Positions 26,626 through 35,122 of a DNA stretch of 64,000 bases are shown here, in pieces (positions within the stretch are counted from its first letter, which is position 1; each line of letters begins with the position of its first letter). Origin of the DNA: Sphingomonas sp. KR3-1. GTDB lineage: Bacteria > Pseudomonadota > Alphaproteobacteria > Sphingomonadales > Sphingomonadaceae. The DNA is taken from the NCBI RefSeq assembly GCF_040049295.1, contig NZ_JBDZDQ010000004.1:1-64000 (forward strand), written 5' to 3'. The notes beneath the pieces are model-generated. The model was not told the origin of the DNA, did no database searches, and was given only the letters and a program-made list of their open reading frames with translations. Position numbers and translations under genes: made by a program.

Positions 26626-27059
26626 TGCCGGGGCTCGATCGTGCCAAGCGCCGCGCTGACGGCGATATGCCGCCGGAACACGCCGCTCGATATCTCCACC
26701 TCGCCGCCGGCCGTGCTGCCATCGGCAAAGAACGTGATTCCGTGACTGGGCGCGGTGATCGTCACGCCCTCGGGAAGGCGATCATCATGATCGGCAAACC
26801 GGAAACCACGGCCGTCGAGCGCTACGACGAAACGCGCCGGCGCACCGCGCGCCACTGCGGCACCGCGCGCCGCCCGCAGGCCCAGTTCCACCCGCCTTGC
26901 CGATTCGACGAAGCTCTGGCGCCGCATCGCCTTCTCGACCGAAGGAAAGACGATCCCTGCCATGAGCGTGAGGATAGCCAGGATCACCAGAACCTCGACC
27001 AGCGTGAATCCACAGGTGGCTGCCCAACGCCGCCGATGCGGATCAATAATTGCCGACAT
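26622..27059 (-). CDS. gspH: Type II secretion minor pseudopilin GspH
   Basis: This 145-residue pseudopilin has processing site CG/FTLVEVLVILAIL at about residue 18 and a following GspH/FimT-type domain (AARGAAVARGAPARFVV, GITFFADGSTAGG). The Gly-rich FFADGS block is typical of the family. Start 27059 overlaps the last 17 nt of gspG. GspH joins the tip complex to the major pilin. Confidence 0.87.
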   Translation of the reverse strand: MSAIIDPHRRRWAATCGFTLVEVLVILAILTLMAGIVFPSVEKAMRRQSFVESARRVELGLRAARGAAVARGAPARFVVALDGRGFRFADHDDRLPEGVTITAPSHGITFFADGSTAGGEVEISSGVFRRHIAVSAALGTIEPRQ

Positions 27060-27486
27060 CGCGCGCCTCGCCGGTGCCGCCCGGCTGCCCGTCCGAACCC
27101 AGCGAATAGACGTCGACATCGCCATGCTCGCCGGGGATGCGCAGCAGATAGGGCCGGCCCCAGGGGTCAAGCACCGCCGACTGTTCCGGCAGATAGGGAC
27201 CATTCCAGTTCGGCACGTTGGGCGGCTGCTTGATCAGTGCGTTCACTCCCTCCTCCGCCGTCGGGAAACGCGACGCGTCGAGCTTGAACAGGTTGAGTGC
27301 GGCGGCAACGTTCTTGGCCTGCACCCGCGCCGATTGCGACTTGGAGCTGTCGAGATACTTGATCACCTGCGGCCCGACGATCGCCGCGAGCAGCCCCAGG
27401 ATCGCGAGCACCACGAGCAGCTCGAGCAGCGTGAAGCCCGCATCGCGAGCAGTTCTTTCCCCCATGGCGGTCCCGTCCTTGTTCAT
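27043..27486 (-). CDS. gspG: Type II secretion major pseudopilin GspG
   Basis: This 147-residue protein has cleavage site AG/FTLLELLVVLAILGLLAAI with Glu at +5. The family C-terminal signature is LDASRFPTAEEGV, then WGRPYLLRIPGEHG and VYSLGSDGQPGG, which includes the calcium-binding loop of GspG. It builds the pseudopilus piston. ATG 27486 overlaps the gspF stop (ATGA), fitting the coupling seen across the operon; ATG 27465 (140 residues) is an alternative with an AAGGA upstream. Confidence 0.92.
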   Translation of the reverse strand: MNKDGTAMGERTARDAGFTLLELLVVLAILGLLAAIVGPQVIKYLDSSKSQSARVQAKNVAAALNLFKLDASRFPTAEEGVNALIKQPPNVPNWNGPYLPEQSAVLDPWGRPYLLRIPGEHGDVDVYSLGSDGQPGGTGEARDVGNY

Positions 27487-28694
27487 GATGTCAGCGCGAG
27501 GTCGTTGAAGCCGAGGATCGCCGACATGATCGCGGCGATGATCGAAGCGACCGTGGCGCCCAGCACCACGGTGATCACCGGCGTGAGGATGCCGATCAGC
27601 CGTTCGATGCGCAGGCGGATGTCGCGGTCGAGCACGTCGGCGAGGCGATCGAGCATCATGCCGAGCTGCGACGTCTCCTCGCCGGTGCGCAGGAAGCCGA
27701 TCGCGAGGCGCGGCAATGCGCCCGACGCCGCGAGCGGCGCGGTCAGCCCTCCGCCTTCCTTCACACCATCGGCGACGCGCGAGATCGTATCGCCCAGCAC
27801 CTGGTTCGAGATCGTGCGGCGTGCCAGCGCGAGCGCGGCGGGCAGCGGCACCTCGCCATCGATCAGCGCAGCGAGCGTGCGGGCGAAGCGGGCGGTGTCG
27901 ATACGCCGGGCAAGTTCGCCGAGCAGCGGCAGCGCCAGCACCAGCCGGTCGCGGGCGAGGCGCACCCCCGGGCGGCGGAGCAGCAGGGCCAGGACGAATC
28001 CGGCGACGACGCCGCCGAGCAGCAGCACCAGCCCATAGCCGCGCAGCAACCGGCTCGCCGTCATCACCACGACGGTGGCAGTCGGCAACTTGCCGGCAGC
28101 ACTGGCGAACATGCTCTCGAACTGCGGGACGACGAAGAGCAGCATGAGCAGCACCACGCCGACCGCGATCACCAGCAGCGCGATCGGATAGATCATCGAC
28201 GATCCGACCAGTCGGCGGAGCTCGGCTTCCTGCTCCAGCGTGGCGGCGAGCCGCGCGAGCGCCTCGCCGAGCCGGCCATTGGCCTCGCCGGCTTCGATCA
28301 TCGCCATCGCGCTGGGCGAGAACAGGTCTGGCTTCGGCGCGATCGCGCGGGAAAGCGGGGCGCCTTCGCGCACATCGCGCAATATCTCCGCCAGCCCCTC
28401 CGCTACGTTTCTGTCCTCGACATTCTCGATCGCCAGCGCGAGCGCGCGATCGAGCTGCAGCCCTGCGCCGAGCAGCACCGCCAGCTCGCCGATGCACGTC
28501 GCGGCGGCCGCGCGCGCCTTGGCCCCGCTGCGCCGCGGCCGTCCCGGTGCGCGCGGCGGCACCACGACCAGCTCGAGCGGGGTGGCTCCACTCCGGCGGA
28601 GATTCGCCACTGCAGCCGCGCGGTCCGCAGCATCGACCTCGCCGGCCAGTGCCGAGCCGTCGCGGCGAATCGCGCGGTAGCGCCAGGTGGCCAT
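27483..28694 (-). CDS. gspF: Type II secretion inner-membrane platform protein GspF
   Basis: This 403-residue polytopic protein has two GspF domains (about 65-190 and 270-395) and three TM segments, including LLVIAVGVVLLMLLFVVPQF and LIGILTPVITVVLGATVASII. Each half has the GE-rich motif (IEAGEANGRLGEAL and LRTGEETSQLGMML). It is the central membrane adaptor that GspE acts on. The start at 28694 overlaps the gspE stop by one base. Confidence 0.92.
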   Translation of the reverse strand: MATWRYRAIRRDGSALAGEVDAADRAAAVANLRRSGATPLELVVVPPRAPGRPRRSGAKARAAAATCIGELAVLLGAGLQLDRALALAIENVEDRNVAEGLAEILRDVREGAPLSRAIAPKPDLFSPSAMAMIEAGEANGRLGEALARLAATLEQEAELRRLVGSSMIYPIALLVIAVGVVLLMLLFVVPQFESMFASAAGKLPTATVVVMTASRLLRGYGLVLLLGGVVAGFVLALLLRRPGVRLARDRLVLALPLLGELARRIDTARFARTLAALIDGEVPLPAALALARRTISNQVLGDTISRVADGVKEGGGLTAPLAASGALPRLAIGFLRTGEETSQLGMMLDRLADVLDRDIRLRIERLIGILTPVITVVLGATVASIIAAIMSAILGFNDLALTS

Positions 28695-30355
28695 CAGCCT
28701 TCCCCGCTCGCGACGCGCAGGACTTCCTCGATCGTGGTCAGCCCCGCCGCCGCCTTGACGACTCCGTCTGCCGCCAGGCTGCGCATGCCGCCCTGCTCGG
28801 CCGCGGCGAGGATCTCGCGCGTATCGGCCCGCTTCAGGATCAGCCGCTCCACCGCGCCATCGACCCGCAGGAATTCGAGCAACGCAATCCGACCCGAATA
28901 GCCGCTGCCGCTGCAGTGCGCGCAGCCCACCGCGTGATACAGTCGCTCGACGCCGCGGAGCGCGAGGAGCGGACGCAGTGCCTCGGGACCTCCCTCCCGC
29001 GCATCGAAGGGCTGCCGACACTCCGGGCAGAGCCGGCGGACCAGCCGCTGCGCAAGCACGCCGGTGAGCACCGACCCGAGCAGGAACGGCTCCACGCCCA
29101 TGTCGAGCAGCCGCGAGACCGCGCCCGCCGCAGTGTTGGTGTGCAGCGTCGAGAGGATCATATGGCCCGTCAACGCTGCCTGGACCGCGATCTGCGCTGT
29201 CTCCGGATCGCGGATTTCGCCGACCATCATCACATCGGGATCCTGCCGCAGGAACGAGCGCAACGCCGATCCGAAGGTGAAGCCGATCCCCGGATTGACC
29301 TGCGTCTGCACGACTCCGGGCAGGCGATATTCGATCGGATCTTCGACGGTGAGCAGCTTGCGCTCGGCCGCGTTGAGCTCGGAAAGCGCGGCATAGAGCG
29401 TCGTGGTCTTGCCGCTCCCGGTCGGGCCGGTGACGAGCACGATGCCATGCGGGCGGGTGATTGCCTCGCGCAGTTTCCCGGCAAGGCCCGGATCGAAGCC
29501 GAGCGCGGTGAAATCGAGTGCCAGCTTGGAGCGATCGAGGATGCGCATGACGACGCTCTCGCCGTGGATCGACGGCGCGGTGGCGACGCGCAGATCGATC
29601 TCGTTGCCGCGCACCGAAATGCGCATCCGCCCGTCCTGCGGCAGCCGGCGCTCGGCGATGTTGAGCCGCGCCATCACCTTGATGCGCGACGCGAGCGGCG
29701 CGCGCATCGCCACCGGCAGCCGGCCGGCATCGCGCAGCATGCCATCGACGCGGAAGCGAATCGACAGGCCGTCGTCACCCGGCTCGATATGAATGTCCGA
29801 GGCGCGCTGATCGACCGCGTTGGCGATCAGCCGATTGACCGCACGAATCACCGGCGCGTCGCTGACCAGATCCTTCAGCCGTTCGAGATCATCATCGTCC
29901 ACGGCGTCATCGATGGCGTCGGCATCCGGCTGCTGCCCATGATAGAGCCGCTCGATCGCGACATCTATGTCGCTGGCCCGGCCGATCATGCGTTCGACTC
30001 GGCGCCGGAACATGAAGCCGAAGGCCTGCACCGCGAATGGATCGAACGGGTTCGAAACCGCGATGCGCACCGTGGCTTCGTCGATCGCGATCGGAACCGC
30101 GCGCATGTCGCGCAGGAAGGCAAGCGAAAGCTCGGGACCCTCGACCGGGTTCGCCGGGAATGCATCCGCGGCGATCGCGGCGAGGCCGGAGAAGCGGGCA
30201 AGTTCGGCAGCGAGCCGGTCCTCGGAGAGCATGCCCAGCCGCGTCACCACCGCCTCGAGCCGCTCGCCCGATTCGCGCTCGATGAGCAGCGCGCGTTGCA
30301 GCGCCTCCTCCGCCAGCAGCCCGCGGTCGCGCAGCATTGCGGCGAGGCCGTCCAT
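28694..30355 (-). CDS. gspE: Type II secretion ATPase GspE
   Basis: This 553-residue hexameric ATPase powers pseudopilus assembly. An N-terminal T2SSE_N domain (about 1-130) is followed by Walker A GPTGSGKT (310-317), an Asp box and Walker B (VMMVGEIRDPET), His box (LSTLHTNTA) and the tetracysteine zinc motif CPEC (443-446) with CAHC (478-481). Start ATG 30355 is chosen for its GGAGGGAG ribosome site; ATG 30439 would add 28 residues. It is the first gene of the T2SS operon, so the promoter lies in the upstream AT-rich gap. Confidence 0.93.
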   Translation of the reverse strand: MDGLAAMLRDRGLLAEEALQRALLIERESGERLEAVVTRLGMLSEDRLAAELARFSGLAAIAADAFPANPVEGPELSLAFLRDMRAVPIAIDEATVRIAVSNPFDPFAVQAFGFMFRRRVERMIGRASDIDVAIERLYHGQQPDADAIDDAVDDDDLERLKDLVSDAPVIRAVNRLIANAVDQRASDIHIEPGDDGLSIRFRVDGMLRDAGRLPVAMRAPLASRIKVMARLNIAERRLPQDGRMRISVRGNEIDLRVATAPSIHGESVVMRILDRSKLALDFTALGFDPGLAGKLREAITRPHGIVLVTGPTGSGKTTTLYAALSELNAAERKLLTVEDPIEYRLPGVVQTQVNPGIGFTFGSALRSFLRQDPDVMMVGEIRDPETAQIAVQAALTGHMILSTLHTNTAAGAVSRLLDMGVEPFLLGSVLTGVLAQRLVRRLCPECRQPFDAREGGPEALRPLLALRGVERLYHAVGCAHCSGSGYSGRIALLEFLRVDGAVERLILKRADTREILAAAEQGGMRSLAADGVVKAAAGLTTIEEVLRVASGEG

Positions 30356-30949
30356 GCCGGCTCCCTCCGTCGGCGCATCTCGCGATTTGTCCCAGGAACC
30401 TTCAATATTCGGCCCCGGCGTCGTGCTATCGATAATCATGTACCGCCTCTTGGCGCGTGTCCCGACGATTAGGGACGAACCCTAGGACGAGCTTGATAAT
30501 AACGCAGCTCATATCCGTGAAATGCTACAATCAAATTTCATTATTTCCCGCATGTTTCGCGATTTGCGGAAGTATTTAATGGGATATTTATTCAATTTAT
30601 CCCCATTTCAGTGCAGATCGTCTTTGCGGCTCATTTTAAGATAACAAAAATGTCATCTGAAAAGACTAGACGTTTATCGTCGGTTCAGAATCGAGTCGTA
30701 ACCGATATATGGGCTATTTAATTTAAAAATCCGGCGACCGCGTAAGTACGCTAATGTAGCTACGTTCGCTTCTCGCCCCATCCGAACGAGGGTTCATCGT
30801 CATTCACAAGAATGCGCGATCGAACTTTGCGTGACCTTAAGAATACGCTTCGACCTAAATCAGGAAATCCATTGGATTCTTGAAATGCCGGAGCTTTGAC
30901 TTCGAATGAACCGACTTTCTTAAGGCATGTCTCACACAGGAGAATATCC
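30356..30949. other. Long AT-rich divergent control region between gspE and the first PstS-like gene
   Basis: This 594-nt gap is strikingly AT-rich (about 30490-30750 especially) against GC-rich neighbours. Both divergent transcripts must start here. I see a single TGTCAT at 30651-30656 but no second half-site, so no Pho box can be claimed. No RNA gene or convincing small CDS is visible; short frames inside have no ribosome sites. Confidence 0.5.
30896..30924 (+). promoter_or_regulatory. Candidate promoter of the first PstS-like gene
   Basis: TTGACT (30896-30901), a 17-nt spacer and CTTAAG (30919-30924) form a sigma70-like pair with a good -35 and a weak -10. A start point near 30931 would leave a short leader containing the AGGAG ribosome site of the gene at 30950. 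Confidence 0.3.
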
Positions 30950-32947
30950 ATGAAGCGTTTCAAGAACGCGCTGTTCGCGGCAACTGTCGCCACCAGCGCC
31001 CTCGCCGCCTCGTTCGCTCAGGCGCAGACCTCGGCCAACAATGACGGCGAGACCGCGGTGCACGGCACCGGCGCGACCTCGATCCAGGGCGTCCTCGTGC
31101 AGGAGCTGAACTGCGTCGGCGGCTATTCGAACCTTGGCGCCATCGGCACGTCGACGACCGCCGGTACTTCTTCGGCATCGGTCGAGCCGACCAACCTGTT
31201 CTCGCCGGCGCCGGCGAGCGCCTTCAACTGCGCGACGACCGATCTCTTTCCGGGCTTCGGCGGCCGCTACATCGGTTCGGGCTCGGGCACCGGCCGCAGC
31301 TCGTGGGTTGCCCCCGGCACGCTCACTTCGACCGCGCCGTTCGTGATCGGCACGGCCAACCCGAACCCCTTCGGCACCTGGAGCAAGGCTCAGTTCGCCT
31401 TCGCCGACTCCTCGGTCACCGACGGCGACCTGACCAGCTACACCGGCGGTGCCGCGCAGACCAATGGCGGCGCGCCGATCATGTTCCCGAAGTTCGTGCT
31501 CCCGGTCGCGGTCGCTTATAGCCCGATCTACGGCCACAACGACACGACGGGCTCGGACTACACCTTCAACATCCAGTTCCCGCAGAACATCCTCGGCACC
31601 GCCGCTGGCGGCCTGCGCATGAGCCAGTCGACGCTTTGCGGCGTGTTCAACGGCAACATCACCAACTTCAACAATGCCGCCTTCACCGCCGACAATGGCG
31701 GCACGGTCAGCCTGATGGACACCGACGACAACGCCGAAGCGCCCGGGCGCTGGGCCACGGATGGCGTTCCGATCCGCCTGGTCGGCCGTCTCGACCGTTC
31801 GGGCACGACCGACATCTTCACGCGCGCGCTCGCCGCGCAGTGCGGCACGGTCGCGAGCGGCAACCACTACGCCCAGAATGCCGAGACGCTGCCTTACAAG
31901 CGTTCGGACCTCGACAAGGCCTCGGGCGGCTTGCGTCCAGTGTTCCAGACCGCGCGTGCCGACACGGGTCTGCAGACCGCCAGCAGCCAGCCGGAAGCCG
32001 GCAACGGCCTGACCAACACGATGGTCGGCGCCGAATATTGGAGCGGCAGCGCGATCGTCACGCCGTCGACGAACACCGGCCTGGCGAGCTCGCAGCCGGG
32101 CAACCCGCTGTATCAGCCGGGCCTGTTCCTGGTTGCCGATGGCAGCGGCCGCGTCGCCAGCGCGATCAAGGCCACCGGTTCCGGGATTGACTATGCCTCG
32201 CCGTTCAACACCAACGTCAAGCTCAACGGCAAGATCGGCTATATCGGCGCTGACTTCATCGACGGCTCGCCCAGCGCGCCGGGCGGCCTGAAGGCGGCAG
32301 CACTGCAGAACAACACGTCGGGCGCCTGGCCCATGCCGAGCGCGGCGAACGCCACTGCGGCGTTCGGCACGATCCTCCCGCCGCAGTCGGACGCCACCGC
32401 GGCTGACGGCACCTTCAACGACGCCGTCGCCGACACCCGTCAGGTCCGCATCCCGACCTATCAGGGCGGCACGCCTGGCGTGACGGGCAATGCCAAGCGC
32501 ACCAACCCGCTCGCCTGGTACGACGTGATCTATGCCGGCACGGGCCTGCAGAACCCCTCGGCCGGCTATCCGATCACGGGCACGACGCAGTTCCTGGGCT
32601 ATACCTGCTACACGGTCGATGCCAGCGGCTCGAACGCTGCGGGGATGATCAACTTCCTCGACTTCAACACCGACTATGTCTCGACCACCGACAGCACGGG
32701 CACCGATCGCAAGGGCGCGTTCACCCGCGTCGGCGCGGCCTTCAACAGCTCGGGCCTGCTGATCCGCTCGAACATCGGCGCGCTGCCGGACTCGTGGAAG
32801 CACGCGGTTCGTCAGACGTTCCTGGTGAACTCGGGCGAAGCCTCGAGCGTCAACACCACGCTCGGCGGCTATAACCTGTACCTGGCGGGCACCGACGGCA
32901 GCACGACCTCGGCCAACAGCACCTGCACCGGCAAGGCAGGCATCTAA
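30950..32947 (+). CDS. Secreted PstS-like phosphate-binding-fold protein, copy 1
   Basis: This 665-residue protein has a clear signal peptide (MKRFKNALFAATVATSALAA, cleavage after AQAQ at about 25). PBP-type-2/PstS-like signatures include CGVFNGNITNFNN (PstS-like ITNWND block) and RLVGRLDRSGTTDIFTRAL (matching the SDGSGTT phosphate loop). It is about twice the length of PstS (around 320-350) because of large Ser/Thr/Asn/Gly-rich insertions. Cysteines and a C-terminal CTGKAGI suggest an extracytoplasmic disulfide-bonded protein. Start 30950 has an AGGAG site. No pst ABC genes are nearby. It lies divergent from the T2SS operon; DING/PstS-like proteins are known T2SS cargo in Pseudomonas, so it is a candidate substrate. 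Confidence 0.75.
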   Translation: MKRFKNALFAATVATSALAASFAQAQTSANNDGETAVHGTGATSIQGVLVQELNCVGGYSNLGAIGTSTTAGTSSASVEPTNLFSPAPASAFNCATTDLFPGFGGRYIGSGSGTGRSSWVAPGTLTSTAPFVIGTANPNPFGTWSKAQFAFADSSVTDGDLTSYTGGAAQTNGGAPIMFPKFVLPVAVAYSPIYGHNDTTGSDYTFNIQFPQNILGTAAGGLRMSQSTLCGVFNGNITNFNNAAFTADNGGTVSLMDTDDNAEAPGRWATDGVPIRLVGRLDRSGTTDIFTRALAAQCGTVASGNHYAQNAETLPYKRSDLDKASGGLRPVFQTARADTGLQTASSQPEAGNGLTNTMVGAEYWSGSAIVTPSTNTGLASSQPGNPLYQPGLFLVADGSGRVASAIKATGSGIDYASPFNTNVKLNGKIGYIGADFIDGSPSAPGGLKAAALQNNTSGAWPMPSAANATAAFGTILPPQSDATAADGTFNDAVADTRQVRIPTYQGGTPGVTGNAKRTNPLAWYDVIYAGTGLQNPSAGYPITGTTQFLGYTCYTVDASGSNAAGMINFLDFNTDYVSTTDSTGTDRKGAFTRVGAAFNSSGLLIRSNIGALPDSWKHAVRQTFLVNSGEASSVNTTLGGYNLYLAGTDGSTTSANSTCTGKAGI

Positions 32948-32968
32948 GCATCGCCAATACCTGAAAGC

Positions 32969-33006
32969 GGCGGCTCTGGAGAAATCCGGGGCCGCCGTCT
33001 TCGTTT
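32969..33006 (+). terminator. Terminator after PstS-like copy 1
   Basis: A 12-bp stem (32969-32980 with 32985-32996, three G-U pairs) closes a GAAA tetraloop and is followed by a T-rich TCTTCGTTT. The same GGA-GAAA-TCC core occurs after the second copy. Confidence 0.75.
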
Positions 33007-33076
33007 CGAAAGGCAGCTCCGAGAACGAAACCCCGAAGGTTCGCACCTATCCGCATGACCAACAGGGAGAACTTCG

Positions 33077-35059
33077 ATGAGACGTTCGAACAAGGCACTT
33101 CTTCTCGCCGCCATCGCCTCCGGGGCTGTGACCTGCGTTCCGGCACAAGCCCAGCGGACGATGGACAATGATGGCGAACGCGCGCTCCACGGTACAGGCT
33201 CCTCCTCGATCGAGCGCGAGCTGGCCCAGGAACTCAACTGCGTCGCCGGTTATTCGGACCTCGGCCGGCTCGGCGGCGGCCTCGTAGCGATACCGGAGCC
33301 GACCAATCTTCCGGCAGGTGGAACCTTCAACTGCTCGAGCGCCACGGTGAGCGGCGTTCCGCCAATGGAGCTCTTCCCCCTGTTTCTCGGCCGCTACATC
33401 AGCGCAACGCCGGACGTGGGCCGCAGCTCGTGGGTCGCAGCGGGCACCCTCACCTCGACCCCGCCCTTCGCGAGCGGCACGGCAAATCCCTTCGGCACCT
33501 GGACCAGGGTCCAGTTCGCCTTCACCGACTCGTCGCCCGTCGACAATGATTTCAACGCCTATGTAGGCGGCGCACCGCTTGCGCTTGGTGGCGCGCCGAT
33601 CCTGTTTCCGAAATTCGTGCTGCCGATCGCGGTCGCCTACAGCCCGATCTACGGCCACAACGTCGCGACGAATTCGAACTACAGCTTCAACATCCAGTTT
33701 CCGCAGCCCATCCTGGGCACCAGTGCGGGCGGCCTGCGCATGAGCCAGTCGACCTATTGCGGCGTGTTCAACGGGACCATCATCAACTTCAACAACAGCG
33801 CGTTTACCACCGACAATGGCGGGGTCAGCCTGATGGATCCGGCCGACGCCAGCGAATCCCCCGGACGCTGGGCAGCGGATGGCGTTCCAGTCCGTCTCGT
33901 CGGTCGCCTCGACCTTGCAAGCGCTACCGACATCCTCACGCGCGCGCTCGCCGAGCAATGCGGATCGGTCGCGAGCGGCAACCATTATGCGCAGAATGCC
34001 GAGACACTGCCCTACAAGCGCTCGGATTCGGCGATGGTCCGTCCGGTGTTCGACAGCGTCCTCGCTACTACCGGGCTTCAGACCGCCAGCACCGCGCCCG
34101 AGGCAGGCAACGGCCTGGGCCAGACGATGGTCGGTGCCGAATATTGGAACGGCAGTGCGATCGTCACGCCCGTGGCCAATGTAGCCAAGGTCAGCTCGCA
34201 GCCCGGCAGCCCGCTTTATCAGCCAGGCCTGTTCCTCGTCGCCGATGGCGATGCGCGTGTCGCCAGCGCGATCAAGGCCGTCGGCGGCGGGATCGACTAT
34301 GACTCGCCGTTCAACACGGCCGTCAAGCTCAACGGCAAGATCGGCTATATCGGCGCCAACTTCATCGATGGCTCGCCCAGCGCTGCGGGCGGCCTGAAGG
34401 CGGCGGCGCTGCAGAACAACACGACCGGCGTGTGGACCATGCCGAGCAGCATGAACGCGAACAACGCGATACGCACGATCTTGCCGCCCCAGTCGAACAC
34501 GACCCTCGCAGACGGCACGTTCGATGACTCGGTCGTCGATCCTCGCCTGGTTCGCGTTCCGGGCTATTTGCGCGGCGGTATACCGGGCTTCGGCCCAGCG
34601 ACCCGCGACAATCCGTTCGCCTGGTACGACGTGCTCTATGCCGGCGCGAGCGGAGGGCTGGCCAACCCCTCGGCCGGCTATCCAATCACCGGCACGATAC
34701 AGTTCCTCGGCTATACCTGTTATCGGCGCGATGCCTCCGGCTCGAACGCTGCGGCGATGGTCAACTTCCTCAACTTCAACACCGACTATGCCTCGACTGT
34801 CGACAGCAACGGCGTCGATCGCAAGGGCATCTTCACGCGGGTCGGCGCGAGCTTCATCAGCTCGGGCCTGCTCATGCGCTCGAACATCAGCCCGCTTCCG
34901 GATCCATGGAAGCACGCGGTGCGCCAGACATTCCTAGTGAACTCGGGCGAAACCTCGAGCGTCAACACCACGCTCGGCGGCTATAGGCTCTGGATGGCGG
35001 AGACCAACGGCTCGGCCGCGTCGCCCAACAGCAACTGCACCGGCAAGGCCGGGATCTGA
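33077..35059 (+). CDS. Secreted PstS-like phosphate-binding-fold protein, copy 2
   Basis: This 660-residue tandem paralogue of the previous gene is similar over its full length, by eye well above half identical. It has a signal peptide (cleavage near PAQAQ, residue about 25), CGVFNGTIINFNN, RLVGRLDLASATDILTRAL and the same C-terminal CTGKAGI. A notable difference is the phosphate-loop region: copy 1 has RSGTT where copy 2 has LASAT, so the SGT residues that grip phosphate in PstS are lost. Copy 2 may bind another ligand or none. It has its own GGGAG ribosome site and its own terminator, so it may be transcribed alone. Confidence 0.75.
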   Translation: MRRSNKALLLAAIASGAVTCVPAQAQRTMDNDGERALHGTGSSSIERELAQELNCVAGYSDLGRLGGGLVAIPEPTNLPAGGTFNCSSATVSGVPPMELFPLFLGRYISATPDVGRSSWVAAGTLTSTPPFASGTANPFGTWTRVQFAFTDSSPVDNDFNAYVGGAPLALGGAPILFPKFVLPIAVAYSPIYGHNVATNSNYSFNIQFPQPILGTSAGGLRMSQSTYCGVFNGTIINFNNSAFTTDNGGVSLMDPADASESPGRWAADGVPVRLVGRLDLASATDILTRALAEQCGSVASGNHYAQNAETLPYKRSDSAMVRPVFDSVLATTGLQTASTAPEAGNGLGQTMVGAEYWNGSAIVTPVANVAKVSSQPGSPLYQPGLFLVADGDARVASAIKAVGGGIDYDSPFNTAVKLNGKIGYIGANFIDGSPSAAGGLKAAALQNNTTGVWTMPSSMNANNAIRTILPPQSNTTLADGTFDDSVVDPRLVRVPGYLRGGIPGFGPATRDNPFAWYDVLYAGASGGLANPSAGYPITGTIQFLGYTCYRRDASGSNAAAMVNFLNFNTDYASTVDSNGVDRKGIFTRVGASFISSGLLMRSNISPLPDPWKHAVRQTFLVNSGETSSVNTTLGGYRLWMAETNGSAASPNSNCTGKAGI

Positions 35060-35077
35060 TCGCCGATATCCGGTGGC

Positions 35078-35105
35078 GGCCCCGGAGAAATCCGGGGCCT
35101 TTTTC
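35078..35105 (+). terminator. Strong rho-independent terminator after PstS-like copy 2
   Basis: A perfect 9-bp GC stem (35078-35086 with 35091-35099, arm GGCCCCGGA) with a GAAA tetraloop is followed by TTTTT at 35100-35104. It lies just before the convergent sulfotransferase gene ends. Confidence 0.9.
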
Positions 35106-35122
35106 TCCCCCCGACCGGCCCC

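Noticed and set aside
30651..30656. Possible Pho box in the gspE/PstS-like intergenic region
   Set aside because: Only one TGTCAT half-site is visible; no second half at the required spacing.
30760..30993. 77-codon leftward frame upstream of the first PstS-like gene
   Set aside because: It overlaps the candidate promoter and start of a well supported gene and has no ribosome site.
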